Shown here: piece by piece, positions 43,227-55,427 of the stretch | Layout: each line of letters opens with the position of its first letter | How positions within the stretch are numbered: the stretch's first letter is position 1 | Assembly: GCF_019320115.1 (NCBI RefSeq) | Contig: NC_089581.1 | Location: 66,172,033 to 66,236,032 of the forward strand | Length of the DNA stretch: 64,000 nt | Direction: 5' to 3' | Origin: Miscanthus floridulus | Taxonomy: Eukaryota; Streptophyta; Magnoliopsida; Poales; Poaceae | Program-made: the position numbers and the translations under genes | Notes under the pieces: model-generated | What the model was told of the DNA's origin: nothing | Seen by the model: only the letters and a program-made list of their open reading frames with translations | Databases searched by the model: none

Positions 43227-43887
43227 TCATTCTAGCAGTGTGCAAAGGTAATCTGGAATAGTAGCATCATCCTTCATTTTCATCTCCATTGCTATTAGAT
43301 TCAGCAAGTCATAAATCTCCGCCGAGCCCCGGATGAGTCTTGTCTTGGGCAATGAACCTGGAGAGTCCACCACCAACTTCAGTTTCACACTTTCACTAAA
43401 TCCAGGGACCTTTTTTAGACCCCTCTCCTCCATCACCTTTCTAGCTTTCTTTGCCTCTTGCCATCGTCTGGCAACAGCGTAGATATTGGACAAGCCAATG
43501 TACCTGCTATCATGGTCTGGCTGCAATTGAACAAGCTGCTTGCCGACTACCTCTCCCAGCTCCACCCATCCGTGCAAATGACAGGCATTCCGGAGAGCAC
43601 CAAGCACAGAAACACAGGCATACTTTTAACTACACCATAAAAATATGCTTGCTCCAAGCGCCTTGCTCGGCCAAGCACATCTATGAGGCAAGCATAATGA
43701 TCAATATGTGGTCTGAATCCTTGCGCTTTAAGCTAGCGGGAGAACCTCCAAGCCTCTAGACCACCATGGACACAAGTGCTCAACATAGGTACCATCCAAC
43801 GAAACCCCAGCACGCTGCATCTTCTGGAACATCTCCATCGATTTGGTGCCCATGCCATGTGCTGCAAGGCTGATGTCTCCCGCTCAC
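43227..43887 (-). pseudogene. PPR protein (PLS class, E domain) C-terminal fragment
   Basis: From 43607 to the stop at 43227 the frame is open and carries a typical E/E+ region: LGALRNACHLHGWVELGE, then LSNIYAVARRWQEAKKARK and MEERGLKKVPG. Further upstream on - are CLIDVLGRARRLEQA (about 43680) and AAHGMGTKSMEMFQKMQ (about 43850) in other frames with stops between them. These proteins edit or process organellar RNA. Here the repeats before the E domain are almost wholly lost. LINE-2 inserted at 43873-43887; the remaining upstream scrap restarts at 55374 and soon ends at a copia LTR. Confidence 0.82.
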
Positions 43888-45844
43888 TAGGATGGTCCCT
43901 GTTGCTAGGAAAATTATTGGGAGAAACCAGACTGGTTTTATCAAGGGCAGGAATATCCTGGAGGGAGTGGTGGTACTGCATGAGGTGTAGCATGAATTAA
44001 GGAGATCTAATGCTCAAGGGTTGATCTTGAATATCGACTTCGAGAAAGCCTATAACAGTGTTAGGTGGACCTTTCTTGAACAGATTCTAATAGGAAAATG
44101 TTTCCCTCAAAAGTGGATAGCTTGGATCATGCAAACTGTCTTGGGTGGACAGGTTTGTGTGAATGTTAATGGGGATAGAAGCCCATACTTCAGGACTTTC
44201 AGAGGACTTAGGCAAGGGGATCCTCTTTCCCCTCTTCTGTTTAATGTGGTTGCTGATGCCTTGGGGACCATGCTGGATAAGGCTGTAGCAAAGGGTCACA
44301 TCAAAGGGGTTTTGGAGGATTTGGTACCTGGAGGGATCTCACACATCCAATATGCTGATGACACTGTCATCATGATTGATGGGTCAGACTCTTCTATAAG
44401 AAATTTGAAACTTATTCTTTACTGTTTTGAGTGGCTGTCAGGATTGAAGATCAACTTCCACAAGAGTGAGGTTTTTGTCTTTGGAGTGGATCAAGGGGAG
44501 AAAGAAAGAATGGCTAACATGCTTAATTGTAAATTGGGTGATTTACCTATGAAATATCTGGGAATCTCTGTTAGTGATAGGCATTTGAGCATGGGTGCTT
44601 TCCTGCCTATTTCTCAAAAAAATGACCAAAAGATTAGACCCATGGAAGGGTAGATTCCTTACTTCTAGTGGTAGGCAAATTCAAACTAATACTTGCTTGA
44701 GCAGTTCCTTTGTATTGCATGGGATTCTACTGTCTCCAAGGGGGAGTTCATAAGAAAATGGATGGAACTAGAGCTAAATTCTTGTGGCAAGGGGATGATG
44801 CTAAATTCAAGTATCACATGGCGAAATGGGAAATGGTATGCAGACCTAAGGACCAAGGGGGATTAGGTATTATTAACACTCAAATTATGAACGATTGTCT
44901 CTTGGTTAAATGAATTTGGAAAATTCACCAGGAACCTGATGAACTTTGGTTCAAAATTTTGAAAGCCAAGTATATGAGATTTGGGAACTTTTTTAATTCC
45001 AAGGTGACAGGGAGTTCCCAGTTCTGGCAGGGGTTACACAGGGTCAAGCATCTTTTTAAATGGGGTGCTATCTACAAAGTAGGAAATGGCAAGATTGTTG
45101 GGTCACAGGTGCTCCATTAAAAATCATTTCTGAAGATCTGTACAAACTGGTGCGGAATCAGAAGTGTTCAGTGGCTGATTGCTGGGAGGGAGACAAGTGG
45201 TTTATGGACTGTAGAAGAACTCATCTGCCCAAGATTACAGTAGATGGCTCGAGTTGAGTCATGACTTGTCTGAAGTTTATCTTAACTCCAATTCTGATAT
45301 GGTGATTTGGGCTTTCGCTAAGTGTAAGTGCTTCTCAACTAAATCTTTGTACAGATTCATCACTGATAGGGGGGTGGCTGGTAGAGTAGCAGGGTTACTC
45401 TGGAAGAGTAAAATGCCTCTGAAAATAAAATTCTTTCTTTGGCAAGTTTTCAACAATAAACTGCAAGTTGGTCAGAGTCTTCTCAAGAGGGGTTGGAAGG
45501 GATCTGGGACCTGCTGTGTATGTGGATGCCCTGAGACGGTAGACCACATCTTCTTCAAATGTCCCCTGGCCAAACTTGTCTGGTGTATCGTTGGGGAAAT
45601 TTTCCAGTTAAATAATTGTCCATCTACACTTTTGGATTTCAGTGGGTCTTGGCTACAAGGCAAGGGGCCTCTGCCGGCCTGACTTCTGATCTTTTTCTTT
45701 GCAGGATTTGCCTGGACTCTATGGACAACCCGTAATAAGATGGCAATAGAGAAGCATTTTCCCAAAGCTCCCACTGATGTCATATACGTTGCGCTCTCCC
45801 TGATGCAGAAATGGAGTATCATGCTTAAGGAAGGAGACAGAAAG
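43888..45844 (+). pseudogene. LINE-2 reverse transcriptase
   Basis: NQTGFIKGRNILEG opens the RT. LNIDFEKAYNSVRW, LRQGDPLSPLLFNV (about 44220), IQYADDTVIM (about 44350) and LKINFHKSEV follow in one open frame (44021-44653). Downstream the frame shifts several times, with the domain CCVCGCPETVDHIFFKCP (about 45520) still readable. Coding resumes after gypsy-2 at 55131 and stops at 55223-55225. Endonuclease and the N-terminal part are absent. Confidence 0.85.
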
Positions 45845-47020
45845 TATCGAGTTCATAAACCCGGGGTCCCTAATGGGTCTGCTTTCCAGCAAAAGCTCGG
45901 CCCAGCAGGCGACATTACAAACGACGCGCAACTCCTAGGCCGGCCCAGATACCTAACGATAGGCCGGAAGAGCGATCTAGTCTCTGACCGGAAGGCCTGG
46001 CCAAGGAGGGGGTGACGCTCGCTGCCGACTCCGACCGGAAGGCCCGGCCAAGGAGGGGCGATGCTCGCTTCTGACTCCGACCCGCTTCTCTGACCGGAAG
46101 GCCTGGCCAGGGAGGGGCGACGCTCGCTTCCGACTTCGACCTGCTTCTCCGACCGGAAATACACCGAACCTCTGCCTGCGGCTCTTCTCCGACTGGCACG
46201 GTCGGAGCCGACTGGGAATGATCGGCCAGGGACTCCCGCTCGGTAAGGACCCAAGAAATCAGGCGGAGCAGATAAGGTAAGACGCTCAAGTCAACCGTAA
46301 TACCGATGACCGTACCTTGCACACCTGTAGGGCAGTACTGTCAGGCCATGCTAGAAGGGTACTTTACAGTCTTCTAGACATGTCAGAACATGAACAGTGT
46401 TGCGGGCGTCGACATTTGTCCTACAGTATAGTAGGTGCCGGCATTTGTCACACCAGAAGAACACGATGGAGCCTGCCATATGCATCTGGGTGTCAACAGT
46501 ATTGTGGGCGCCGACAAACCGTCTTGTACCCAACTGCGTGGGCAACAAGACTAGGAAACACACACACTCTCTCTCTCCTAACTTGTAAGGCCGTCCCCTT
46601 CATCTATAAAAGGGGATGCGCTCTCTCCTAAAAGAGAGACAGACGGTTCATTCTAACTCCCTCTGCTAAGCTTTAGACATTCTGAGCACTCGAACAGCTT
46701 CATAGCTCTAGAACTTTAAAGCTACACAAAGCATACGTTCGAACACTTAGCGCACGTTGGAGCTCCCGTCACTTTTGGCCCTTCAGTCCAGAGTCCGACC
46801 GAACCTCTGACACCCCATCTTATTCCCACTCGTTTGTAACCCCACAACAAACTTCGAGCACCTAGGCTCAGGAATAAAGTCACCGACCAACTCAAACTAG
46901 ACGTAGGGCACGTTGCCTGAACCAGTATAAACCCTGTGTTATTGACTGTTAGGCCACATCCGATCACAACGTACGACAAAACAACAAATATTTACTTGTT
47001 GGTCACTTTTCGCACCGACA
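45845..47020 (+). repeat. Gypsy-2 5' LTR
   Basis: 1176 bp. The first TG has mutated to TA. TATA box CTATAAAAGG at about 46603, AATAAAGTCACCGACC at about 46873 (R/U5). A GC-rich repeat block occupies U3. Confidence 0.88.
45960..46165 (+). repeat. U3 minisatellite in the gypsy-2 LTR
   Basis: GACCGGAAGGCC(T/C)GGCCA(A/G)GGAGGGG followed by GACGCTCGCT(T/G)CCGAC repeats about three times with a spacing of 50-70 bp. A related, more diverged block occurs in the gypsy-3 LTR (about 61075-61260). U3 repeats of this sort often vary in copy number. Confidence 0.75.
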
Positions 47021-47040
47021 GTTCGCGCCGGCCGTGGGGA
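47021..47040 (+). other. Gypsy-2 primer-binding site
   Basis: GTTCGCGCCGGCCGTGGGGA directly follows the LTR. The gypsy-3 counterpart is GTTGGCGCCGTCCGTGGGGA, so this is the degraded form of a TTGGCGCCG-type site. Confidence 0.55.
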
Positions 47041-47100
47041 GGACACCGTACGTTCACGCTTTTGGTCATCGGATGGCCCCACCTTTCCGCCATCTTCGTC

Positions 47101-49253
47101 ATGGCGGGCTCAAACGATACGACTCCCTTCGGCTCGCTGGAGTTTCCCACACTTCCACCTGTTGGGATGTGGGTTTCTCCCATCTTCGAGCCATCCCAGA
47201 CCTTCCTCTTCGGAAGCCTGAACTTTGTCGCCGACCGGCTCGGAGTACTTCGCCTCCGCGAGGAGGCACTTGTCCCTTTGACGGGCGCCGGGCCACCCGA
47301 CGACCTCAACGACGAGGCACTTGCGCTTCACTCCAAGCCCACGCTAGACTCAAACCCCACTGTGAGTAACATACATATTGTTCTTTACTCGCTATTTAAT
47401 ATCTCCCGCCGACTCTCAGGAGGAACCCCATTGCCCCCACCGCGACCGCCATGCAACTGGTTCCCCTATGGCCTCGCGTCCCCCATGGATGTGTACGCGT
47501 GGGGGCTCCGAAGGATGCTGACGCTGCCCCCTCTCACATCCAAATTCATGGGGATGCCGGGCTACACTCCCGCCTCTTTCGATGACCTCATGGATGACGA
47601 GGTTAAAAGCGGCGGCTCTAGCATCGGCGACGTCATGGCACCTAGCCACCCTCTGTCCCGGGAGTGCGCTATGACGGACGCTTCAGGACAGCCGCCGGTG
47701 GTAGCAGAGTCCCTACAGACTCACACCCCTCCGGACCCTCGTGCGGAGGCCCTCGCGCGTGCGCAGGAGCATGGCGGGGAGCTACGACAAAGGTGGCAGA
47801 TCTAGCCGCCACCTACGCCGACGCGCTTGGCGCAGCACGCCGCGCCCCGTGCGCGTATCTCGGCGAGCGGCGCCCGGGGTCACGCCCGCTAGGTCCAGCA
47901 CAACATTATGGATATGGGGAACGATCCCCCATAGCTCACTCGGGCTGGCCAGAACATCGCCACTGCGACGATGCTTCTATGTGGCCTTTCAGAGCCTGTC
48001 GACCCCCAGGAGCAGACGGTCCACTAGAACCCCCGAGCGCTGGTGGAAACCACCGTCGTTCAATAGGCAGAGAGCTCCGCGTCGCGACACCGACTCGTGG
48101 CCTCTCCCCACCGGGGGAATGGGGGCGCACCAATAAAATCGCTCCATCCGCTCACCACTATAGTCGCCGAGTGCAGAATAGGAGGCCACAGCTGCACAAT
48201 GGCCTGACCCGACGCCCGCTCTACACCGACCCCCTATGCACGAACAGCTCGGGCCGAACCAAGATGCTCATAGTGTCATCAACAATTGGCGTCAAGCTCG
48301 GCGTGATGATGACGTCCATCATGGGGCGGTGAGAGCAGGTGGCACGGGCCCCGGCCGGACCATCGAGGGGAGCGGGAAAACGCACCCTAGGCATGGTCGC
48401 CGATCGGACGACCGAAGTCCTAGCCCGGACATCCTAGGACCATGGGCCTTTGGCCATCGCATCTAGAGAGCGCCGTTCCCATAGCACTTCCGACCGCCTA
48501 CCAACATCGCTAAATACACCGGGAAACGAATCCTGGTATATGGCTCGAAGACTTCTGGCTCGCTTGCTGAGCCAGAGGAGTGGATGATGACCATTTCATC
48601 ATTCAATACCTCCCCATCTGCATGGGAGAGCATGTTTGAGCATGGCTCGAATTCCTTCCACCTGACAGCATCCGCGACTAGGCGGATCTCTAGAGGATCT
48701 TCATCGGGAATTTCCAAGGGACGTATGTTCGCCCTGGGAATTCCTAGGACCACAAGAGCTGCTAGCAGGAGCTCAACGAGTCCCTGCGGGATTACATCCA
48801 TAGGTTCTCAAAACAATGCAACTCCCTTCCTAATGTCATCAACGCGGACATCATCAGTGTGTTCCTCTCTGGGACAACCTATGAGTCCTTGATCCACAAG
48901 CTCGGCTGTCTAAAGCCCAGGACCACCCATGACCTGCTCGATATCGCCACGAACCACGCCTCCGGCAAGGAGGCGATCAGAGCGGTCTTTAGTGGAGGCC
49001 GAGACAAGGGCAAGGCCAAGCACGAGGACCAAGACGAGGGCCCCTCCACGCAAAGGGGCAAAAAGAACAAGAAGGATTGGGGCCGACCGGCCAACTCCGC
49101 TTTGGTCGCCGTGGCTAATCACGCGGGCAAGCAGCCCCAGCAGGGCCAGCCTGACCACTTTGACAAGCTCATGGAGAGCCCATGCACCAACTATGCCTAC
49201 CCTGTCCAGCACCTCTACAAGGATTGTGAAGTCCTCAAGCGCTTTCTACGATA
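47101..49253 (+). pseudogene. Gypsy-2 gag
   Basis: An ATG at 47101 opens a frame to 47805 (PFGSLEFPTLPP, FGSLNFVADRLGVL, GLASPMDVYAWGLRRML). After a poorly resolved Arg-rich part, the capsid core is readable from about 48520 (NPGIWLEDF, DDDHFIIQYLP, ESLRDYIHRFSKQC, FLSGTTYESLIHKLG) to the stop at 49253. Stops near 48570, 48633, 48678, 48690, 48750 and 48768 are TGA or TAG and do not alter the frame. Gag would form the particle shell. Non-functional. Confidence 0.78.
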
Positions 49254-52200
49254 GGCCGGCGGACCAAAAGAAGGAAAGGGCAATGAGGCGGTGACCAAAA
49301 AAGGAGGCATGGCGGGCAAGGATGGGGACGACTTTCCTGATTTGGAGGAATGCCTCATGATCTTTGGGGGATCTGATGCCATCTACTCCAAGCGCCAGCA
49401 CAAAGTGCGCTACAAAGAGGCATGCGTCGCCGAAATGGTCGTCCCCTCCTTCCTTAGTTGGTCAGAATCTCCGATCACTTTTTATCAGAGGGACCATCCT
49501 TCCCACATCGCCAGACCGGGTCGCTACCCGCTCATCGTCAACCCCATTGTCTACAAGAAGCGCCTCACCAAAGCGCTGATGGATGGAGGCAACGGCCTCA
49601 ACATCCTCTACGTCGACACCCTCAATGCCATGCGCATCCCCCGGTTGGAGCTCCGCCCAGTGAGCTCTCCCTTCCATGGCGTGATCCTAGGGACGCAGGC
49701 ATACCCACTCGGGTAGATCGACCTGCCCGTCACGTTTGGCAACTGAGCCAACTTCCACTCGGAGGTCCTTACCTTCGAGGTGGTGGACTTCCCAGGGTCC
49801 TACCATGCCTTCTTGCGGCGGCCATGCTACTCCAAGTTCATGGTGATCCCCAACTACACCTACCTCAACTTTAAGATGCCGGGACCAAACGACGTCATCA
49901 TTGTGGGTAGCACCTTTTCGCATGCCTACACTTGCGACCACGAGCATTACGAGCTCACCACTGCCATTATCAACTCAGCTGAGCTCCCTCGGCTCGAAGA
50001 ATCGTCGACCCCAGCAGTCCTAGACTGCAACAAGCCGACCTCCTCGATTGCCTTCTGCCCACTCGAGGAAACTAAGGCGGTGGGGATCGACCCCACCGAC
50101 CCAACCAAGATGATGCGGATTGGGACCCAGCTCTCGGCCAAATAGGAATACGAACTTGCTGACTTTCTATGCGCCAATCGTGATGTCTTTGCATGGAAAC
50201 CTTCTGACATGATAGGCATACCAAGGGAGGTCGCCGAGCACGCATTACGCCTCATTCTAGGCTCAAAGCCCGCCGAGCAATGCCTGTGTTGCTTTGACGA
50301 TGAGAGGCGTAGGGCCATAGGCGAGGAGGTCACCAAACTCCTAGCAGCCGGATTCATCAAGGAGGTATACCACTCCGACTAGCTTGTCAATCCTGTTCTT
50401 GTTAAAAAGAAGATCAAGAAATGGAGAATGTGCATTGATTACACTGGCCTCAACAAGGCATGCCTAAAGGACCATTTTCCTTTGCCATGCATAGACCAGA
50501 TAGTCGACTCCACTTCAGGATGCAAAATCCTCTTCTTTCTGGATGCTTACTCAGGCTATCACTAGATCGCGATGAAAGAGTTCGACCAGCTCGCAACCTC
50601 ATTCATCACCCCGTATAGTTCATACTGTTACATAACCATGCCTTTCGGTCTAAAGAACGTTGGCGCCACCTATCAATGGTGCATGCAGCAATGCTTCGCC
50701 GATCAAATCGACCCGCTCAACTAGCCTGACCAAGTTGAACGGCCAAAACCAACAATCATCATCTATGTTGATGACATAGTGGTCAAAACAGCTCAAGCTT
50801 GTGACCTGATCGCGAACTTGGCCGCAACGTTCACGAACCTCCGAAGGTTCAACATCAAATTGAATCACAAAAAATGTGTTTTTGGGGTTCCAAAGGGGAA
50901 GCTGCTTGGATACATTGTGTTCAAACACGACATCGAGGCTAATCCCAAAAAAATCACGGCCATCTCCAACATGGGCCATACACGCAACGTCAAGGGCATA
51001 CAAAGGCTCACCGGTAGTTTGGCCGCCCTAAGCCAGTTCATCTCCCGGCTAGGCGAGCAGGGAATGCTTCTCTACAAGCTTCTCAAAAAGATAGGCACAT
51101 TCGTCTAGACTGAGGAAGCACAGCAGGCTTTGGAGAGCCTCAAAGCGTCACTGACGGTGGCTCCGATCCTCTTCGCTCCTGAACAGGGAGAACCCCTCCT
51201 CCTCTATGTCGCAGCAAGCAACCACACGGTGAGCGCCACCCTAGTCGTCGAAAGGGAGGAGTCGAGACACCACCTTAAGGTCCAATGACCCATATACTTC
51301 GTCAGGGAGGTACTCACCAACGCCAAGGTTTGGTACCCCTAGGTGCAGAAACTTCTATATGTCATGCTGATGGCGACCCGGAAGCTCCTACACTACTTCA
51401 CCGACCATGAAGTCTTGGTCATCACTTCGTACCCGCTGGGAGACATCATCCACAACCATGACGCCACAAGACAAATCTCCAAATGGGCACTCAAACTAAT
51501 GGGCCATGACATCAGGTATATCCCATGTACTGCTATTAAGTCTCAGGCTCTCGTAGACTTTATCACCGAATGGATGGAGGTCCAGCTCTCGACCCTAGAC
51601 GTCACCCATGAGTACTAGATGATGTACTTCGACAGGTCAGTGATGGTACCCGGCTCAGAGGCTAGAGTGGTTCTAATCTCCTCGGATGGGAGCAGGCTTC
51701 GCTATGTGATTCGACTCCACTTTTCGGCCTCAAACAACACCGTGGAATACGAGGCCCTCATCAACGGACTGCGTATCGCCATCGAGCTCGGCGCTACATG
51801 ACTGTATGTCCGCGGCAACTCAAAGTTGGTCATCGATCAAGTCATGAAGGAGTCCTCTTACAAAAGCCCCCTCATGGCAGCATACTGCCAAGAGGTGCGC
51901 AAGCTCGAGGACAAATTCCAGGGGATCGAACTACATCATGTCCCCCAAAAGGACAACGATGCCGTCAATTTTCTCACAAAATTGGCTGCCAGGTGGGTTC
52001 CATCTCTAGATGGGGTCTTCAACAATGACCTTCATGAGCCATCCGCCCGCATCCTAGAAGGTCCGATCAAGACACACCCCGATGCCAACCTGACGCTCAG
52101 GGGCTCTGACCTCGGTGCCTACGTGACAATGTCGCCCGCCGACATCGCCGTGGTAGCACTCAATCAAGCCAACTAGCGAGCACTGCTACTCGCCTACCTC

Positions 52201-53490
52201 CTCAAGGAGATTCTCCCACCCAAAAGGACTGAAGCACGACGGATCGCTCGATGCGCTAAGACGTTCGTCACATTCAGTAATGAACTTTACAAGCGAAGTC
52301 CGTCAGGAATACTCATGAAGTGCATCCCTACCGATCAAGGGAAACAACTCCTCCTTGAGGTCCATATCGGAATCTATGGACATCACATAGCCCCAAGGTC
52401 GCTGGTTGGAAAAGCCTATCGATAAGGTTTTTACTAGCCCACCATGCTACGAGAGGCAGAGGAGGTCATCCATAGGTGTGAGGGATGCCAGTTCTATGCT
52501 CGGCACACTCATTTGCCGGCATAGGTGCTTCAAACCATCCCCATCACCTGGTCATTTGTGGTCTGGGGCCTCGACATGGTAGGACCCCTCAAAAAGGGCC
52601 CGGGCGGCTTCACTCACCTACTCATAATAGTGGACAAATTCACTAAGTGGATAGAGGTGAAGCCCATCACCAATATTCGTTCGAAAGAGGTGATCAAGTT
52701 CTTCCTTGACATTATCTACCGTTTTGGTGTTCCTAACTGTATCATCACTGACCATGGAACTAACTTCACCGAGAAGAAGTTCCTGGACTTCTGTGATGGA
52801 TACGGCATCAGGATTGACTAGGCCTCGGTCGGACATCCATGTACTAGTGGTCAAGTCAAACGAGCCAATGGCATGGTCCTCCAAGGACTCAAGCCACGCA
52901 ACTTCGATTGACTTAGTAAACACGCCAGGCGATGGGTTGCAGAGGTCCCAACGATCCTCTAGAGCCTGAGAATGACCTCGAACCGATCCACAGGGTTCAC
53001 GCCCTTCTTCCTGGCCTACAGAGCTGAAGCAGTGCTGCCCTCCGACCTCGACCATGGTGCCCCAAGAGTGAAGGCCTTCGACCAAGACCAAGCCGTGGAG
53101 GCTTAGCATGACACGATTGACCTTCTCGAGGAGGCTCGCGAGATGACCGTCATCCGCTCCGCTCGCTACCAACAAACTTTCTGCAGGTACCATGAAAGAA
53201 AAATCAGAGGGAGGATCCTTGAGGTCGGTGATCTCATGCTCCAAATAACCCAATCAACCAAGGAGAAACATAAACTCTCTCCACCATGGGAAGGTCCCTA
53301 TATGATGACCGAGGTGATCCGACCAAGCGCCTACCGACTGAAGGACGACAACGGCAACGTTCTCACCAATACTTGGAACATCGAACAGCAAGACTTGGAA
53401 GGGCCCAACAATGGGATCTCCATCAAAGGAGAGACCAACGGGATTCCTGAGTCGATTGGACGGCTCAGGCGAATGCCGAGAGATAGGTAA
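49254..53490 (+). pseudogene. Gypsy-2 pol (PR-RT-RH-aRH-IN), one frame with about 20 stops
   Basis: Protease: LMDGGNGLNILY (about 49578). RT: WRMCIDYTGLNKACLKD, FFLDAYSGYH and YVDD (about 50765). RNase H 1: TEEAQQALESLK through ISKWALKL. Second RNase H: MMYFDRS, EYEALINGL, VRGNSKLV (catalytic Asp now Asn, Gly of DGS now Arg). Integrase: HRCEGCQFYA, GLDMVGPL, IITDHGTNF, then GQVKRANG, where the catalytic Glu is Lys. End: WEGPYMMTEV. All blocks lie in the same frame, so no net indel shift has occurred since insertion. The losses are almost all nonsense or missense transitions. Confidence 0.87.
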
Positions 53491-54628
53491 GGAGTAGAGG
53501 GATGCCCCATGCAAGCTATGCCGACTCCGTCATGAATGATGGACACAGATCCCATTCGGACATATCCGATAAGAGCTCCTCAAACCCGTCATTTGAGTCA
53601 TCAAGGTAACTTTACCAAACCTTCTTACTTTTATTTTTCTGATGCATGATCATTCATTCATCCTTTCTCATACACACATTCAAACATTCATTCATACATT
53701 CATTCATTCATCCCATATATCCAAAGCATTGCATATGCAGTTAATGCATCACAACGCCTCGTGTTGCATCATGAAGCGGTAGTTGCCTCATTCAACATGA
53801 GCAATGACTGACCGAGGTTCGAAGGCTGGCCTACGAAGGGCTCAAGGCCGCCTCACATCAAACAGAGCCAGGGGAGAAAATACAGATGAGCCCCAGTGGC
53901 CCTTGGCCGATCTGCTCAGAAGCAGACAAGGTCATCTCGACCTTCTCGCTCGATCCTAACCTCGAGCCATGCCCACAGAATCTCCATCGAGGGGAGGCCA
54001 GCAGGCCACCTGAGTCAATCTCCAGAATGACCCGAGCATCTGCTAGGAGGCGGGTTAAGGAGCAGTGGAATGCCACATGAGAGCTATGCTGATCCTGTTA
54101 CGAACAACAGACCTGGATTCTGCTCGAACGTGCCCGTTAGTGAGCTCACTGAGCGCATCACTTAAGCCATCGAGGCAAGCGATGTTAGCTCAGCCCCTTC
54201 GGTTGTGGAAACTGTAGATGGGGTAACGCAGGGAACTAGACCAACCCCTACCGAGCCCAACGGGGCTTAGGAGCTCAGGTTGCCCAACACCGACTCAGGA
54301 AATCAACCGACCGCGCAAGTCATGGGCGGGACAAACACGGATGAGCACCCCGAACAGCAAAAACACAGGAGTCTACGGCCCTAGGAAAGAGTACCAAGAT
54401 ACTTATCCTCCAACCGACTCACTAGTCGAACGTAGGCTCGGGGGCTACACCCACCGGGTGCGCTCGCGTGCACCTACTGGTAAGTCAAAAAATCCCCTTG
54501 ACGATTCTACCCAAATTGCCCGGGGGCTCGGGGGCTACATCCACCGGGTGCGCTCGCGCGCACCCGCTATCAAAATGAAAAATCCTCCAAACGATTCTAT
54601 CTGAATCGCCCGGAGGCTAGGGGGCTCC
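53491..54628 (+). other. Gypsy-2 3' non-coding region
   Basis: Has an (ATTC)n-like stretch at 53650-53720 and two copies, about 97 bp apart, of GGCTCGGGGGCTACA followed by CCACCGGGTGCGCTCGCG (54436 and 54529). The polypurine tract GGAGGCTAGGGGGCTCC ends directly before the 3' LTR. No ORF was supported. Confidence 0.6.
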
Positions 54629-55130
54629 TGTCGGGTTCATAAACCCGGGGTGGGCAACAAGACTAGGAAACACACACTCTCTCTCTCCTAACTTGTAAGG
54701 CCGTCCCATTCATCTATAAAAGGGGATGCGCTCTCTCCTAAAAGAGAGACAGATGGTTCATTCTGACTCCCTCTGCTAAGCTTTAGACATTCTGAGCACT
54801 CGAACAGCTTCACAACTCTAGAACTCTAAAGCTACATAGAGCATACATTCGAACACTTAGCGCATGTTGGAGCTCCTGTCACTCTTGGCCCTTCAGTCTA
54901 GAGTCCGACCGGACCTCTAACACCCCCATCTTATTCCCACTCATTTGTAACCCCACAGCAAACTTCGAGCACCTGGGTTCAGGAATAAAGTCACCGACCG
55001 ACTAAAACTGGACGTAGGGCATGTTGCCTAAACAAGTATAAACTCTATGTCATTGAGTGCTAGGCCACATCCGATCATAACGTACGGCAAAACGAAAATA
55101 TTTACTTGCTGGTCACTTTTCGTACCGACA
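54629..55130 (+). repeat. Gypsy-2 3' LTR (internally deleted)
   Basis: After AAACCCGGGG it jumps to TGGGCAACAAGACTAGG, skipping what corresponds to 45867-46538 of the 5' LTR (672 bp, nearly all of U3 including the minisatellite). The remaining 480 bp aligns with 46539-47020 and keeps the TATA box (about 54715) and poly(A) signal. Confidence 0.88.
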
Positions 55131-55225
55131 GGAAGCGCTTTACCCAAGTGAAAGATGCGTTCATGAGCTGGATGAAGTCATTCAAGCCAAATGCGAATAT
55201 GCCTACTGATGTTTTTGAGCTTTAG
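55131..55225 (+). pseudogene. LINE-2 RT, C-terminal end after gypsy-2
   Basis: Encodes RFTQVKDAFMSWMKSF and the final FEL before TAG at 55223-55225. It is the natural continuation of the frame that stops at 45844, which places gypsy-2 inside LINE-2. The 3'-UTR continues to 55373. Confidence 0.75.
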
Positions 55226-55427
55226 TTGCTTAGCTTTCATCTCTCGGTTCAGTAGCATTTGTACTTTGGTTTGTTCTGCTTTCATTACTATGACTTGTAA
55301 TGATACTGGCAACCCCAGTGAATGGTTGTATCACCTGCTTTCTTAAAATCTTAGGTAAAACTCTTTTTAAAAAATGTCTCCCGCTCACCGGCGCCCATCG
55401 CCGAAGACGAGAAAGATGACCGGATCT

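Larger units (their letters stand above)
45845..55130 (+). mobile_element. Gypsy-2: Tat-lineage gypsy retrotransposon inserted in LINE-2
   Basis: The 5' LTR (45845-47020, 1176 bp) begins TATCGAGTTCATAAACCCG; the 3' LTR (54629-55130, 502 bp) begins TGTCGGGTTCATAAACCCG; both end CCGACA. TSD-like pentamers are GAAAG (45840-45844) and GGAAG (55131-55135), one mismatch. LINE-2 coding continues on the far side, confirming the insertion. The internal region has gag, protease, RT, two RNase H domains and integrase in a single frame with many stops. No antisense gene was seen, unlike gypsy-1. Confidence 0.9.
43888..55373 (+). mobile_element. LINE-2: 5'-truncated L1-type LINE split by gypsy-2
   Basis: A 15-bp direct repeat ATGTCTCCCGCTCAC flanks the element (43873-43887 and 55374-55388), and A-rich sequence (TTTTTAAAAAA) precedes the right copy. 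These are the marks of target-primed reverse transcription. Without gypsy-2 the element is about 2.2 kb (43888-45844 plus 55131-55373). It landed inside the PPR gene, oriented opposite to it. Confidence 0.88.

Noticed and set aside
45915..46322. Open frames across the gypsy-2 LTR U3
   Set aside because: Produced by the GC-rich minisatellite; not conserved in the gypsy-3 LTR and without domains.
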